DNA of 32,989 nucleotides from Geodermatophilus chilensis (GCF_002802985.1 NZ_NVPT01000044.1:1-32989), one strand, 5' to 3'. Positions 15,532 to 23,500 are shown, numbered from the stretch's first letter. A program made the numbers and translations. The notes: generated from the letters alone by a model not told the origin.

Positions 15532-16703
15532 GCGCAGGGCTCCCCGGGGGACGGCGGCTGTTCGGACTGCTCCTCGTGCACTCGGCGCTCACCCAGGTGG
15601 TCACCTTCGTGCTGCGCCCGACGACGGCCTACCGCGCGATCGAGCTCGACGTGCCGACCGCCTGGCTCGGCGCGCTGACCGCCTCGTTCGCCGTCGTCCC
15701 GCTGCTGCTCGCCGTCCCCTCGGGACAGGCCACCGACCGGTTCGGCGAGCGGCGGGTGATGCTGGCCGGGGCGGTGCTGCTGCTGGCCTCGGCGGTCGTC
15801 CTCGCCAGCGGGCGCGGCGGCGCGGTCGGCCTGGTGGTCGGCAGCGTGGTGCTCGGCACCGGCCACCTGCTCTCGGTCGTGGCCCAGCAGGCAGCCGTGG
15901 CCGACACCGCCGGGCCGGGGCGCTTCGACACGGCGTTCGGCCACTACACCTTCGCCGCCTCGCTGGGGCAGGCGCTCGGCCCCGCGCTCATCACCGTGGC
16001 CGGCGGCGAGGGCGCCCTCCCTGACACCCGCCCGATCTTCCTCGTGGCCGCGGGGATCGCCGTCCTGCTGCTGGCGTGCACCGCCGTCCTGCGGTTCCCG
16101 GCCCGCGAGCACCCCGGCGGCGCCGCCGAGACCGGCGGCATGGGCACGCTGCTGCGCCTGCCCGGCCTCGTGCGGGCGCTGACGGTGAGCTGCGTCGTGC
16201 TCGCCGCCGTCGACATCACGCTGGTCTACCTGCCCGCCCTCGGCGCCGACCGCGGGCTGGCCGCTGGCACCGTCGGCCTGCTGCTGACGCTGCGCGCCGC
16301 GGCGTCGATGACCTCCCGCTTCTTCCTCGGCCGGCTGGTGCGAGCGACCGGGCGGCGCCGGCTGATGCTGGCCAGCGTCGCGCTGTCGGCGGTCACGATG
16401 GCGGCGGTCGCCGTGCCCATGCCCGTCGCCGGGACCGCGGTGCTGGTCGTCCTGCTCGGCCTCGGGCTCGGCGTGGGGCAGCCGCTGACGATGTCGTGGC
16501 TGGCCGAGATGGCCCCCGCCGGGCTGCGCGGCCGGGCGATGTCGCTGCGGCTGACCGGCAACCGGCTGGGCCAGGTGCTCATCCCCAGCGCCGTCGGGCT
16601 GCTGGCCGCCGGCGTCGGCTCGGCCGGCGTGCTGTGGGCGACGGCCGGGGCGCTGGCCCTCGCCGGGGCCGCCGCCCGCCGGCTGCACGTGGACGGCGGC
16701 TGA
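15528..16703 (+). CDS. Major facilitator superfamily transporter
   Basis: 391-residue integral membrane carrier with about 12 hydrophobic helices. After helix 2 comes the MFS motif-A-like loop SGQATDRFGERRVML; the central cytoplasmic loop is PAREHPGGAAETGG; the second half repeats the pattern with RFFLGRLVRATGRRRLML. Late GLGLGVGQPLTMSWLAEMAP resembles drug/metabolite carriers. The substrate cannot be read from the sequence. Co-translation with the GntR gene suggests it exports or imports the ligand or pathway compound sensed by that regulator. It converges on the dehydrogenase gene with three bases between stops. Confidence 0.85.
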   Translation: MSAGLPGGRRLFGLLLVHSALTQVVTFVLRPTTAYRAIELDVPTAWLGALTASFAVVPLLLAVPSGQATDRFGERRVMLAGAVLLLASAVVLASGRGGAVGLVVGSVVLGTGHLLSVVAQQAAVADTAGPGRFDTAFGHYTFAASLGQALGPALITVAGGEGALPDTRPIFLVAAGIAVLLLACTAVLRFPAREHPGGAAETGGMGTLLRLPGLVRALTVSCVVLAAVDITLVYLPALGADRGLAAGTVGLLLTLRAAASMTSRFFLGRLVRATGRRRLMLASVALSAVTMAAVAVPMPVAGTAVLVVLLGLGLGVGQPLTMSWLAEMAPAGLRGRAMSLRLTGNRLGQVLIPSAVGLLAAGVGSAGVLWATAGALALAGAAARRLHVDGG

Positions 16704-16706
16704 CCC

Positions 16707-17780
16707 TCACCCCTCGATCCGGGCCACGACCGCGTCGGTGAACTCGTCGGTGGAGGCCGTGCCCCCGAGGTCCCGGGTGCTCACGCCGTCGCGCACGGCC
16801 GCCCGGACGCCGTCGTCCACCCGCACCGCGGCGTCGCCGAGGCGCGGGTCGCCGTGCCGGGTGCCGAGCCAGTCGAGCAGCATCCCGGCCGACAGCACCA
16901 TCGCGACGGGGTTGGCCAGCCCCTTCCCCGCGATGTCCGGCGCCGAGCCGTGCGCGGCCTGCGCCATGGCCCGGTCGTCGGAGGCGTTGAGCGACGGGGC
17001 GGTGCCCAGCGAGCCGGCCAGCTCGCCGGTCAGGTCGGAGAGGATGTCGCCGAACATGTTCTCGGCGACGACGACGTCGAAGTCGGCGGCCCGGCGCAGC
17101 AGGTGCACGGTCATCGCGTCGATGTGGACGTCGTCCACGACCACGTCGGGGTACTCCTCCGCCACTGCCAGGCAGACGCGCTTGAACAGCCCGGAGCTCA
17201 ACTGCAGCACGTTGGCCTTGTGCACGATCGTGAGCCTGTTCCGCCGCCGCCGGGCCAGCTCGAACGCGGCCCGGGCGATCCGCTCGACGGCGCGGCGGGT
17301 GAACACGCCCATCGCGACGGCGACGTCGGGGGTGGGCATCCACTCGCCGGTGCCGGCGAAGGTGTTGCGGTCGGCGTAGAAGCCCTCGGTGTTCTCCCGG
17401 ACGACGACCAGGTCGGTGTCCGGGGCGATCGCACGCCCGCCCTCGAAGGCGCGCGCCGGCCGCACGTTGGCGTACAGGTCGAAGTGCTTGCGCAGGGTGC
17501 CGCTGGGGTTCAGCTGCGACCGGAACGGCTCGGGATAGGCGGCGCTGTCGTGCGGGCCGAGCAGCCAGCCGTCGAGACCGGCCAGCGCCTCCAGCGTGCT
17601 TCCGGGGATGGCGCTGCCGTGCGTGTCGATGGCAGCGGCGCCCAGCGGCAGCTCCCGCCACTCGACCGGTGCGGCACCGGCGGCGGCCAGTGCGGCGTCG
17701 ACGACGCGGACGGCGGCGGGCACGATCTCCGGCCCGATCCCGTCGCCCAGGAGGACCCCCAGCCTCAGCCCGGCGGTCAC
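16707..17780 (-). CDS. Isocitrate/isopropylmalate dehydrogenase-family beta-decarboxylating dehydrogenase
   Basis: 357-residue NAD(P)-dependent enzyme that oxidises and decarboxylates a 2-hydroxy acid with a beta-carboxylate. Visible motifs are GVLLGDGIGPEI (N-terminus), SGTLRKHFDLYANVRPAR (substrate loop with catalytic Arg residues), VVRENTEGFYADR, IVHKANVLQLSSGLF (catalytic Lys), HIDAMTVHLL, AENMFGDILSDLTGELAGSLG (metal-binding Asp) and AHGSAPDIAGKGLANP (nucleotide-binding). The family includes isocitrate, isopropylmalate, D-malate and tartrate dehydrogenases. The context of an Ldh2 enzyme and a Tct transporter argues for a catabolic hydroxy-acid substrate rather than leucine synthesis. Its GTG overlaps the cupin stop. 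Confidence 0.85.
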   Translation of the reverse strand: MTAGLRLGVLLGDGIGPEIVPAAVRVVDAALAAAGAAPVEWRELPLGAAAIDTHGSAIPGSTLEALAGLDGWLLGPHDSAAYPEPFRSQLNPSGTLRKHFDLYANVRPARAFEGGRAIAPDTDLVVVRENTEGFYADRNTFAGTGEWMPTPDVAVAMGVFTRRAVERIARAAFELARRRRNRLTIVHKANVLQLSSGLFKRVCLAVAEEYPDVVVDDVHIDAMTVHLLRRAADFDVVVAENMFGDILSDLTGELAGSLGTAPSLNASDDRAMAQAAHGSAPDIAGKGLANPVAMVLSAGMLLDWLGTRHGDPRLGDAAVRVDDGVRAAVRDGVSTRDLGGTASTDEFTDAVVARIEG

Positions 17781-18217
17781 GGACGCCCCGCGGCGGTCGC
17801 GCCCCGGTCGGCGTCGGAGAGGTGCTCGACCGTCTCGCCGGTGGCGGTGGTGGTGCGGGTGACGTCGCGGCCGCCGTAGACCCAGTAGATGGTCATCGTC
17901 CCCTCGCCGCGGTTGCGGAAGCAGTGCGGCACCCCGGCCGGCACCCAGGTGGCCTGGCCGGCGACCAGGTCGAACTCGTCGTCGCCGATCACCGCGGTGG
18001 CCTCGCCCTCGAACACCAGCACCGTCTCCTCGACGTTGTGCGAGTGCAGCGGGATACCGGTGCCGGGCGAGAACACGGTCATCCCCGTGGTGACCCGGTT
18101 GGTCGCGCAGTTCCACGTGCCGACGAAGGGGACGGTGGCGACGCCGTTGCCGCGGTCGAAGCGCTCGATCTCCTCGGGTCGCAGCACCATCGACGGCGGC
18201 GCGGGCCGGGTGCTCAC
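17777..18217 (-). CDS. Single-domain cupin protein
   Basis: 146-residue cupin. Motif 1 reads GTGIPLHSHNVEETVLVFEGEA, where the two His and the Glu pair are the classic metal ligands, followed by VAGQATWVPAGVPHCFRNRGEG with the fourth His. It may be a sugar-acid isomerase-like, dioxygenase-like or ligand-binding cupin; the sequence does not say which. It sits between the ABM gene and the dehydrogenase with 4-base GTGA overlaps on both sides, so all three are translationally coupled and should act in one pathway. Confidence 0.87.
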   Translation of the reverse strand: MSTRPAPPSMVLRPEEIERFDRGNGVATVPFVGTWNCATNRVTTGMTVFSPGTGIPLHSHNVEETVLVFEGEATAVIGDDEFDLVAGQATWVPAGVPHCFRNRGEGTMTIYWVYGGRDVTRTTTATGETVEHLSDADRGATAAGRP

Positions 18218-18525
18218 GCGGACTCCTCGGAGGCGTGGGTGACGAGCAGCTCGCCCGGGGTGTTGACCTGCCCGGCGAGCACCTGCTCGGCGATCGCGCG
18301 CCACCGCGCGAAGTGCGGGGACGCCTTGTGGGCGGCGAACGCCTCGGCGTCGGTGTAGAGCTCGTAGAGGACGAAGCGATCCGGGTCGTCGGCGACGGAG
18401 CAGACGTCGAACCGCAGACACCCGGGCTCGTCGCGGACGGACGCCTCCGCGTTGGCGGACATGCCGGCCAGGAACTGCTCCCGCCGGCCCGGCCGCACCT
18501 CCATCTGGACCACCAGGCTGAACAC
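18214..18525 (-). CDS. Antibiotic biosynthesis monooxygenase (ABM) domain protein
   Basis: 103-residue dimeric ferredoxin-like (ABM) domain protein. It shows the family pattern: VFSLVVQMEVRPGRREQFLAGM, then EASVRDEPGCLRFDVC, then RFVLYELYTDAEAFAAHKASPHFARW. Members include cofactor-free quinone-forming monooxygenases and LsrG-type isomerases or ring-opening enzymes; many in catabolic operons have no proven role. GTG 18525 follows GAGGA five bases upstream. It is the first gene of the minus-strand operon ABM-cupin-dehydrogenase, driven from the control region it shares with the Ldh2 gene. Confidence 0.85.
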   Translation of the reverse strand: MFSLVVQMEVRPGRREQFLAGMSANAEASVRDEPGCLRFDVCSVADDPDRFVLYELYTDAEAFAAHKASPHFARWRAIAEQVLAGQVNTPGELLVTHASEESA

Positions 18526-18547
18526 GTCGTCCTCGCTTCCGTCGGCG

Positions 18548-18570
18548 CTGTATGCCAAGCTGTATACAAG
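18548..18570. promoter_or_regulatory. Two tandem GntR-type operator candidates
   Basis: CTGTATGCCAAG (18548-18559) is followed directly by CTGTATACAAG (18560-18570), which contains the perfect palindrome TGTATACA. The TTGTATACAA style is typical of FCD-GntR sites. The pair lies in the 66-bp region between the divergent ABM and Ldh2 genes; the linked GntR gene at 19650 is the obvious candidate binder. Inferred, not shown. Confidence 0.6.
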
Positions 18571-18591
18571 CACGGCCCGAAGGAGGCAAGC

Positions 18592-19653
18592 ATGACCGAG
18601 GACCGGTTGGCGCCGGACGCGCTGCGGCGGTTCGGCAGCCAGGTGCTCAGGGCGGTGGGGGTGCCGGCTCCGGACGCCGCGCTCGTGGCCGAGAGCCTCG
18701 TGCAGGCCGACCTGTGGGGGCACGGCTCCCACGGCCTCCTGCGGCTGCCCTGGTACGCGGCCCGGCTGCGGTCGGGCGCCGTGCAGGCGGTCACCGAGCC
18801 GGTGGTGCTCTCCGACACCGGTCCGCTCGTGCTGCTCGACGGGCGGGACGGCGTGGGCCAGGTGCTCGCCGACCGGGCCCGCGTCCTGGCCACCGAGCGG
18901 GCGCGGCAGCACGGCGTCGGGGTGGTCGGCGTCCGGAACTCCAACCACTTCGGCACGGCGATGTGGTTCACCCGCCGCGCCGCGCGCGACGGCTACGTCG
19001 CCGTCCTCACGACGAACGCCAGCCCGGCGATGGCGCCGTGGGGCGGGCGCGAGAAGCGCATCGGCACCAACCCGTGGTCGATCGCCGCGCCCGGTCCCGA
19101 CGGGCGGGTGCTCGCCCTCGACATCGCGAACACCGCGGTCGCCCGGGGCAAGATCCACCTGGCGCAGAGCCGGGGCGAGCCGATCCCGGGGTCCTGGGCG
19201 CTGACCGCGGACGGCCGGCCGACGACCGACCCGGCGGAGGGGCTGCTCGGCGTGGTCCTGCCGATGGCCGGGCACAAGGGGTACGCGATCGCCTTCATGA
19301 TGGACGTGCTGTCCGGTGCGCTGACCGGCAGCGCCGTCGGGACCGGCGTCCACGGGCCGTACGAGCCGGAGGCCCGCAGCGGCTGCGGCCACCTGTTCCT
19401 CGTCCTGGACCCGGAGGCCTTCGGCGACCGCGCGGGGTACGAGGCCCGCGTGCGGCAGCTGGTCGAGGAGGTGACGTCGGTGCCGCTGGCCCAGGACGCC
19501 GACGAGGTCCTCACCCCGGGCGAGGTCGAGGACCGCGCCGAGGCCGCCAGCCTGGCCGCCGGGGGCGTCGTCCTCGCCCGGGGCGCGCTGGCCGAGCTGC
19601 AGCGGCTGGCGACCGAGACCGGCGTGCCCTTCCCCGGTGGGGTGCGGGCGTGA
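18592..19653 (+). CDS. Malate/L-lactate dehydrogenase family (Ldh2) oxidoreductase
   Basis: 353-residue NAD(P)H-dependent 2-hydroxyacid/2-oxoacid oxidoreductase of the type-2 malate/lactate dehydrogenase family, which includes ureidoglycolate, sulfolactate and 2,3-diketogulonate enzymes. Markers are LVQADLWGHGSHGLLRLPWYA (catalytic His), GVGVVGVRNSNHFGTAMWF, TTNASPAMAPWGG, KRIGTNPWSIAAP and PMAGHKGYAIAFMMD. AAGGAGG (18580-18586) gives a strong ribosome-binding site before ATG 18592. It is divergent from the ABM-cupin-dehydrogenase operon and coupled (GTGA) to the following GntR gene. Exact substrate unknown; I favour a hydroxy-di- or tricarboxylate from context. Confidence 0.88.
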   Translation: MTEDRLAPDALRRFGSQVLRAVGVPAPDAALVAESLVQADLWGHGSHGLLRLPWYAARLRSGAVQAVTEPVVLSDTGPLVLLDGRDGVGQVLADRARVLATERARQHGVGVVGVRNSNHFGTAMWFTRRAARDGYVAVLTTNASPAMAPWGGREKRIGTNPWSIAAPGPDGRVLALDIANTAVARGKIHLAQSRGEPIPGSWALTADGRPTTDPAEGLLGVVLPMAGHKGYAIAFMMDVLSGALTGSAVGTGVHGPYEPEARSGCGHLFLVLDPEAFGDRAGYEARVRQLVEEVTSVPLAQDADEVLTPGEVEDRAEAASLAAGGVVLARGALAELQRLATETGVPFPGGVRA

Positions 19654-20357
19654 CGGCCGACCCGCAGCCCGAGGAGGCCAGCAAGGCCGACCTGGTCCAC
19701 CGGCGGCTGCGGGAGGAGATCGAGCTCGGCGAGCTGGCACCGGGGACGCCGCTGTCGGAGCTCTCCCTCGTCGCGCGCACCGGGGCCTCGCGGACGCCGG
19801 TGCGCGAGGCGCTGCGCCGGCTGGCCGCGGAGGGGCTGGTCGACCTCGTGCCCCGGCAGGGCGCGCGGGTCTCCCGGGTGTCGGCCCGCAGCATCCGCGA
19901 CCTCTTCGAGTTCCGCGCGCTGCTGGAACCGGCCGCCGTCCGGCAGGCCACCGAGGCCGCCGCCACCGACCCCGAGCTGCACCGCGCGTTCGCCGCCATG
20001 CGGGAGGCGTTCGCGAGCACCCTCCGGCACGCCCCGTCGACGGCGCGGTCCCGCGTGTTCTACGAGCTGGCCGACCGGTTCGACTGGGCGGTGATCGGGG
20101 CGACCCGCAACGAGCACCTGCGGCGCACCATCGCCGAGCTGCGGCCGCACACCGCCCGGCTGCGCAACCTCTCCCACCTGGACCCGCGGCGGGTCGAGGT
20201 CTCCGTGGGCGAGCACCTGGCGATCTGCGACGCGCTGCTCGCCGGCGACGCCGAGGGCGCGGCGACCGCCCTCGCCGAGCACCTGGCGCGGAGCCTGGAG
20301 ACGATCTTCCGCAACCTGGCCACCGGCCCCGGCGAGGGCGTCGACCTGCTCGGCTGA
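19650..20357 (+). CDS. GntR-family regulator, FCD (FadR-like) type
   Basis: 235-residue repressor. The winged helix contains DLVHRRLREEIELGELAPGTPLSELSLVARTGASRTPVREALRRLAAEGLVDLVPRQGA in pieces recognisable as the GntR signature. The FCD domain includes FEFRALLEPAAVRQA, YELADRFDWAVIGATRNEHL and VSVGEHLAICDALLAGDAEGAATAL. Its GTG overlaps the Ldh2 stop. It is the likely regulator of the divergent Ldh2 and ABM-cupin-dehydrogenase operons through the tandem sites at 18548-18570. The inducer is probably a pathway carboxylate. Repeat copy C follows as a probable terminator. Confidence 0.87.
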   Translation: MTADPQPEEASKADLVHRRLREEIELGELAPGTPLSELSLVARTGASRTPVREALRRLAAEGLVDLVPRQGARVSRVSARSIRDLFEFRALLEPAAVRQATEAAATDPELHRAFAAMREAFASTLRHAPSTARSRVFYELADRFDWAVIGATRNEHLRRTIAELRPHTARLRNLSHLDPRRVEVSVGEHLAICDALLAGDAEGAATALAEHLARSLETIFRNLATGPGEGVDLLG

Positions 20358-20410
20358 ACCGGCGCTCGCTCGGTGAGGTACTGGAACGGCCACCCTTCAG
20401 GGGCCCGCCG

Positions 20411-20497
20411 GCCCCGTCCCGGATCCCACCCCGAGCCTGCGAGGGGTGGGCAGGACGGGGTCCTTCTACGAGGCGTGGGGGGAAGGGTGGTCCTTCT
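20411..20497 (+). repeat. Intergenic hairpin repeat, copy C (loop GAGCCTGCGA)
   Basis: The outer stem CCCCGTCC (20412-20419) pairs with GGACGGGG (20453-20460). The inner stem CCCACCCC (20425-20432) pairs perfectly with GGGGTGGG (20443-20450). The loop GAGCCTGCGA is at 20433-20442. The internal loop CGGAT/CA matches the AGGAT/GG of copy A. A pyrimidine-rich tail TCCTTCT follows, and a second TCCTTCTT just precedes the stop of the convergent stress-protein gene. Confidence 0.72.
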
Positions 20498-20893
20498 TCA
20501 GTAGGTGGCCTTGACCGCCAGCACGGGGCAGTGCGCGTCGAGCAGGATCCGCTGTGCCTGGCTGCCGGTGATCAGCTTCCCGGTGGGCGTGCGGCGGCGC
20601 ATGCCGATGACGATGAGGCTGGCCTTGACCCGGTCGGCGGCGTCCACGACCTCGTCCGAGGCGTCGTGCCCGGCCACCCGCTGGTCGATCTCGTAGACCA
20701 CTCCGGCGCCGTCGAGCTTGGCCCGCACCTGGTCCAGCGCCCGCTCCGAGGCGAACCGGGGGTCGGCCAGGACGTCGCCGCGCGAGCTGTTGACGACGTG
20801 CAGCGGCTGGTCGCGCAGCCGGGCCTCGACGATGGCGGCGTCGAGGGCGGCCTCGCCCTCGGGGGTGGGGACGTAGCCCACGACGATGGTCAT
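20498..20893 (-). CDS. Universal stress protein (UspA family)
   Basis: 131-residue single-domain Usp. It starts MTIVVGYVPTPEGEAALDAA, has RVAGHDASDEVVDAADRVKASLIVIG, and ends GKLITGSQAQRILLDAHCPVLAV. The last part is the nucleotide-binding loop; its glycine pattern is altered (GMRRRTPTGKLITGS instead of the usual GxxGxxG run), so ATP binding may be weak. Role: cytosolic stress or metabolic-state protein. It lies between the catabolic cluster and the sensor-kinase operon, transcribed as the latter, with about 80 bases between that hold a short direct repeat GCGGTCGTT at 20943-20962. Confidence 0.88.
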   Translation of the reverse strand: MTIVVGYVPTPEGEAALDAAIVEARLRDQPLHVVNSSRGDVLADPRFASERALDQVRAKLDGAGVVYEIDQRVAGHDASDEVVDAADRVKASLIVIGMRRRTPTGKLITGSQAQRILLDAHCPVLAVKATY

Positions 20894-20972
20894 GGCCGGA
20901 GCGTAGGCGGCGGCGCGGACCGGTCCGCTCTTGTGCCCGTAGCGGTCGTTGCGGTCGTTGCGGCCCCGCCGC

Positions 20973-21668
20973 TCACCCGGGACGCTGCGGCGACCGCAGG
21001 GTGAACCGCCGCTCCGGCCGCCCGGCGGTGCCGTAGCGCTGCCGGACGTCGGCCTCCTCCTGCGCGACCAGCTGTTCCAGGTAGCGGCGCGCGCTCACCC
21101 GCGCCAGCCCGGTCCGCTCGCTGCACTGGGTCGCCGACAGGCCGTCCGGCCCGGCCAGCTGCAACGCCTCCCGCACCAGCTCCAGCGTCTCCGGCGCGAT
21201 GCCCTTGGGCGTGGTGGGCGCGGACCGGCCCCCGCCGCGCGCGCCGGCGAACACCCGGTCGACGTCGGCCTGCCGCGCCTGGTCCAGCGCGGCCAGCTCC
21301 GCCCGCACCCCGGCGTACTCGCGCAGCCTGCTCTCGAAGGTCCGCCGGTCGAACGGCTTCACCAGGTAGTGCAGGACACCGCCGTGCAGCGCGCTGCGGA
21401 TGCTGTCGACGTCCCGGGCGGCGCTGATGACGACGACGTCGACCGCGACGCCCTCCGCCCGCAGCCGGCGCAGCACCTCCAGGCCGGTCATGTCCGGCAG
21501 GTAGACGTCGAGCAGCACCAGGTCCGGCCGCAGCCGCCGCACGGCCGCGAGCGCGTCGGACCCGGTGGACGCCGACCCCACGACCTCGAAGCCGTCCAGG
21601 GCCGCCACGAACCCGGCGTGCACCTTGGCGACCATGAAGTCGTCGTCGACGATGAGCGTCCGGATCAC
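20973..21668 (-). CDS. Response regulator, CitB/DctR (DpiA) family
   Basis: 231-residue cytosolic response regulator. The receiver domain has the acidic pocket IVDDD (8-10), phosphoacceptor Asp54 (LVLLDVYLPDM), VVISAARD and Lys in HYLVKPFDR. The C-terminal domain contains the DpiA/CitB-type helix-turn-helix LSATQCSERTGLARVSARRYLEQLVAQ. Relatives activate di- and tricarboxylate uptake genes. Its GTG overlaps the kinase stop by four bases, so kinase and regulator are made together. Likely target is the divergent tctCBA operon. Confidence 0.9.
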   Translation of the reverse strand: MIRTLIVDDDFMVAKVHAGFVAALDGFEVVGSASTGSDALAAVRRLRPDLVLLDVYLPDMTGLEVLRRLRAEGVAVDVVVISAARDVDSIRSALHGGVLHYLVKPFDRRTFESRLREYAGVRAELAALDQARQADVDRVFAGARGGGRSAPTTPKGIAPETLELVREALQLAGPDGLSATQCSERTGLARVSARRYLEQLVAQEEADVRQRYGTAGRPERRFTLRSPQRPG

Positions 21669-23269
21669 GCGTCCACCAGCGCCGGGCCGACCGGGATCCG
21701 GGCGGTGAAGACCGAGCCGCCGGCCGAGCTCGCCGTCACCTCGCCGCCCCGCCGGGTGCAGACGAGGTGCACCAGCGACAGCCCGATGCCCCGCCCACCG
21801 GGGACCGCTGCGTCATCGGTGGAGTGGCCCTTGGTCGACACCCCGCGGCGGAAGACCTCGGCCTCCATGCCCGGGGGGACGCCGGGGCCGGAGTCGCGGA
21901 CCACGACGTCGACCTCGTCGTCCACCAGGCCCAGGCCCACCTCGACCCAGCGCTCGACGGCGCCCGAGGCGGCGTCCAGGGCGTTGTCGACCAGGTTGCC
22001 GACGACGGTGGCGACGTCGGTGCTCAGCTCGGGGCTCAGCACCGGCAGCGCGGAGTCCGGCGCGACCCGCAGGTCGACGCCGAGCTCGGCGGCCTGGCTG
22101 GCCTTGGCGATGAGCAGCGCGGCCAGCGCCGGGTCCCGGACGGCGTCGGTGACGGCGGCGCCGAACTCGGAGCGGCTGGAGCTGACCCGGTGCACGAAGC
22201 GGACCGCCTCCTCGGCCTCCCCCAGCTCGATGAGGCCGGCGATGGTGTGCAGCCGGTTGTCGAACTCGTGCGCCTGCGCGCGCAGGGTGTCGGTGACGTG
22301 CCGGGTCAGCTCCAGCTCGTGACGGAGCTCGAGCAGCTCGGTGCGGTCGCGCAGCGTGGCCACCGACCCCAGCGGCCGGCCGCGGCTGGTCAGGGGCAGC
22401 CGGTTGACCACCAGCACCCGCCCGGCGCTGCCCACGGCCCGGTCCCGCTCCACCCCGGTGGACAGCAGCGCCGCGCGGACCTCCTCGGCGACCCCGAGGT
22501 CCTCGAGCGTGCGGCCGAGGGCGGCGCCGGGGATGCGCAGCAGCCGGATCGCCTCGTCGTTGACCAGCGTCACCCGGCCGCGCAGGTCCAGGCCGACGAC
22601 GCCCTCGCGGATGCCGTGCAGCATGGCGTCGCGGTGCTCGACCAGCCCGGCGATCTCGGCCGGCTCCAGCCCGAGCGTCTGCCGCTTCACCCGCCGGGCC
22701 ACCAGCAGCGACCCGCCGATGCCCAGCGCGCTGGCCAGCCCCAGGTAGGTGAGCAGGTTGGGGGCCGCCGCCGCGAGGCCCCCGAGGACGCTCGGGTAGG
22801 GCCGCAGCACCGACACGAACCCCAGCACCTCGTCGCCCCGAGGGGAGTAGACCGGCGCCATGGCGACCGCGGCGTGCCCGTCCTCGACCTCGGCGTCCCC
22901 CACCCAGGACCGCCCTTCCAGTACCCGGCTGGCCCCGATGTCGAGCGGCTCGCCCAGCAGCCCGGGGTAGGCGCTGGCGAGGACGGTCCGGTCGGCCAGG
23001 GCGACGACGACGTCCTCGGAGCCGGAGTTGCTCCGGCTGATCTCCGCCGCGACCCGGATGTAGTCGAGCAGCCCGACGGCCATGGCCTCCCGGGTCGTCC
23101 GCGGGTTGGCCAGCGTCTCGGCGACCTCCAGGGCCCGGCGGCCCTCGACCTCCTCGGCGCGCAGCGTCGACTGGGCGACGGTGACAGCCGCGACGCCAAC
23201 GAGGACGACGCAGACGATGACCACCTGCAGCGCGAGCAGCTGGCCGGCGAGCGACAGCCGCCGGGTCAC
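21665..23269 (-). CDS. Sensor histidine kinase, CitA/DcuS/DctS family
   Basis: 534-residue membrane sensor. TM1 (about 8-32) is followed by an extracytoplasmic PAS/Cache-like domain (about 35-165) and TM2 (about 170-192). A cytosolic PAS domain (about 205-315) reads AMLHGIREGVVGLDLRGRVTLVN. The H-box AHEFDNRLHTIAGLIELG has phospho-acceptor His334. The ATPase domain holds NLVDNALDA, DSGPGVPP and GGRGIGLSLV. This is the layout of citrate/dicarboxylate sensors. The GTG start follows AGGAGG and overlaps the stop of the last of four tandem 26-residue mini-ORFs, so kinase translation may depend on that array. It is divergent from tctCBA, its presumed target. Confidence 0.93.
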   Translation of the reverse strand: MTRRLSLAGQLLALQVVIVCVVLVGVAAVTVAQSTLRAEEVEGRRALEVAETLANPRTTREAMAVGLLDYIRVAAEISRSNSGSEDVVVALADRTVLASAYPGLLGEPLDIGASRVLEGRSWVGDAEVEDGHAAVAMAPVYSPRGDEVLGFVSVLRPYPSVLGGLAAAAPNLLTYLGLASALGIGGSLLVARRVKRQTLGLEPAEIAGLVEHRDAMLHGIREGVVGLDLRGRVTLVNDEAIRLLRIPGAALGRTLEDLGVAEEVRAALLSTGVERDRAVGSAGRVLVVNRLPLTSRGRPLGSVATLRDRTELLELRHELELTRHVTDTLRAQAHEFDNRLHTIAGLIELGEAEEAVRFVHRVSSSRSEFGAAVTDAVRDPALAALLIAKASQAAELGVDLRVAPDSALPVLSPELSTDVATVVGNLVDNALDAASGAVERWVEVGLGLVDDEVDVVVRDSGPGVPPGMEAEVFRRGVSTKGHSTDDAAVPGGRGIGLSLVHLVCTRRGGEVTASSAGGSVFTARIPVGPALVDA

Positions 23270-23346
23270 GGGCCCTCCTCGCTGGCGCTCGTCGGCCCCG
23301 TGCCCCGGGGTGCTGTGCCCATGCGTGACCTCGCGAGCTCGGTCAC
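23266..23346 (-). CDS. 26-residue mini-ORF, repeat copy 1 (coupled to the kinase)
   Basis: From GTG 23346 it reads MTELARSRM and ends SASEEGP before TGA 23268-23266. That TGA overlaps the kinase GTG (23269-23267) by four bases. AGGAGG precedes its start inside the neighbouring unit. The peptide is hydrophilic and rich in Gly, Thr, Pro and Ser, with no signal or membrane helix. It probably serves as a leader whose translation feeds the kinase; the peptide itself may have no function. Confidence 0.5.
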   Translation of the reverse strand: MTELARSRMGTAPRGTGPTSASEEGP

Positions 23347-23423
23347 GGACCCTCCTCGCTGGCGCTCGTCGGCCCCGTGCCCCGGGGTGCTGTGCCCATG
23401 CGTGACCTCGCGAGCTCGGTCAC
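23343..23423 (-). CDS. 26-residue mini-ORF, repeat copy 2
   Basis: Same peptide as copy 1. GTG 23423 is preceded by AGGAGG; its TGA (23345-23343) overlaps the GTG of copy 1. The chain of 4-base overlaps keeps ribosomes moving from one copy to the next even though the unit length (77) is not a multiple of three. Confidence 0.45.
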   Translation of the reverse strand: MTELARSRMGTAPRGTGPTSASEEGP

Positions 23424-23500
23424 GGACCCTCCTCGCTGGCGCTCGTCGGCCCCGTGCCCCGGGGTGCTGTGCCCATGCGTGACCTCGCGAGCTCGGTCAC
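23420..23500 (-). CDS. 26-residue mini-ORF, repeat copy 3
   Basis: Identical in sequence and layout to copies 1 and 2. GTG 23500 lies after AGGAGG, and its TGA overlaps the GTG of copy 2. Confidence 0.45.
   Translation of the reverse strand: MTELARSRMGTAPRGTGPTSASEEGP

Noticed and set aside
16707-17780. Assignment as leuB (3-isopropylmalate dehydrogenase)
   Set aside because: No leucine genes are nearby, and coupling to a cupin and an ABM protein next to a Tct system points to catabolism; only the family is assigned.
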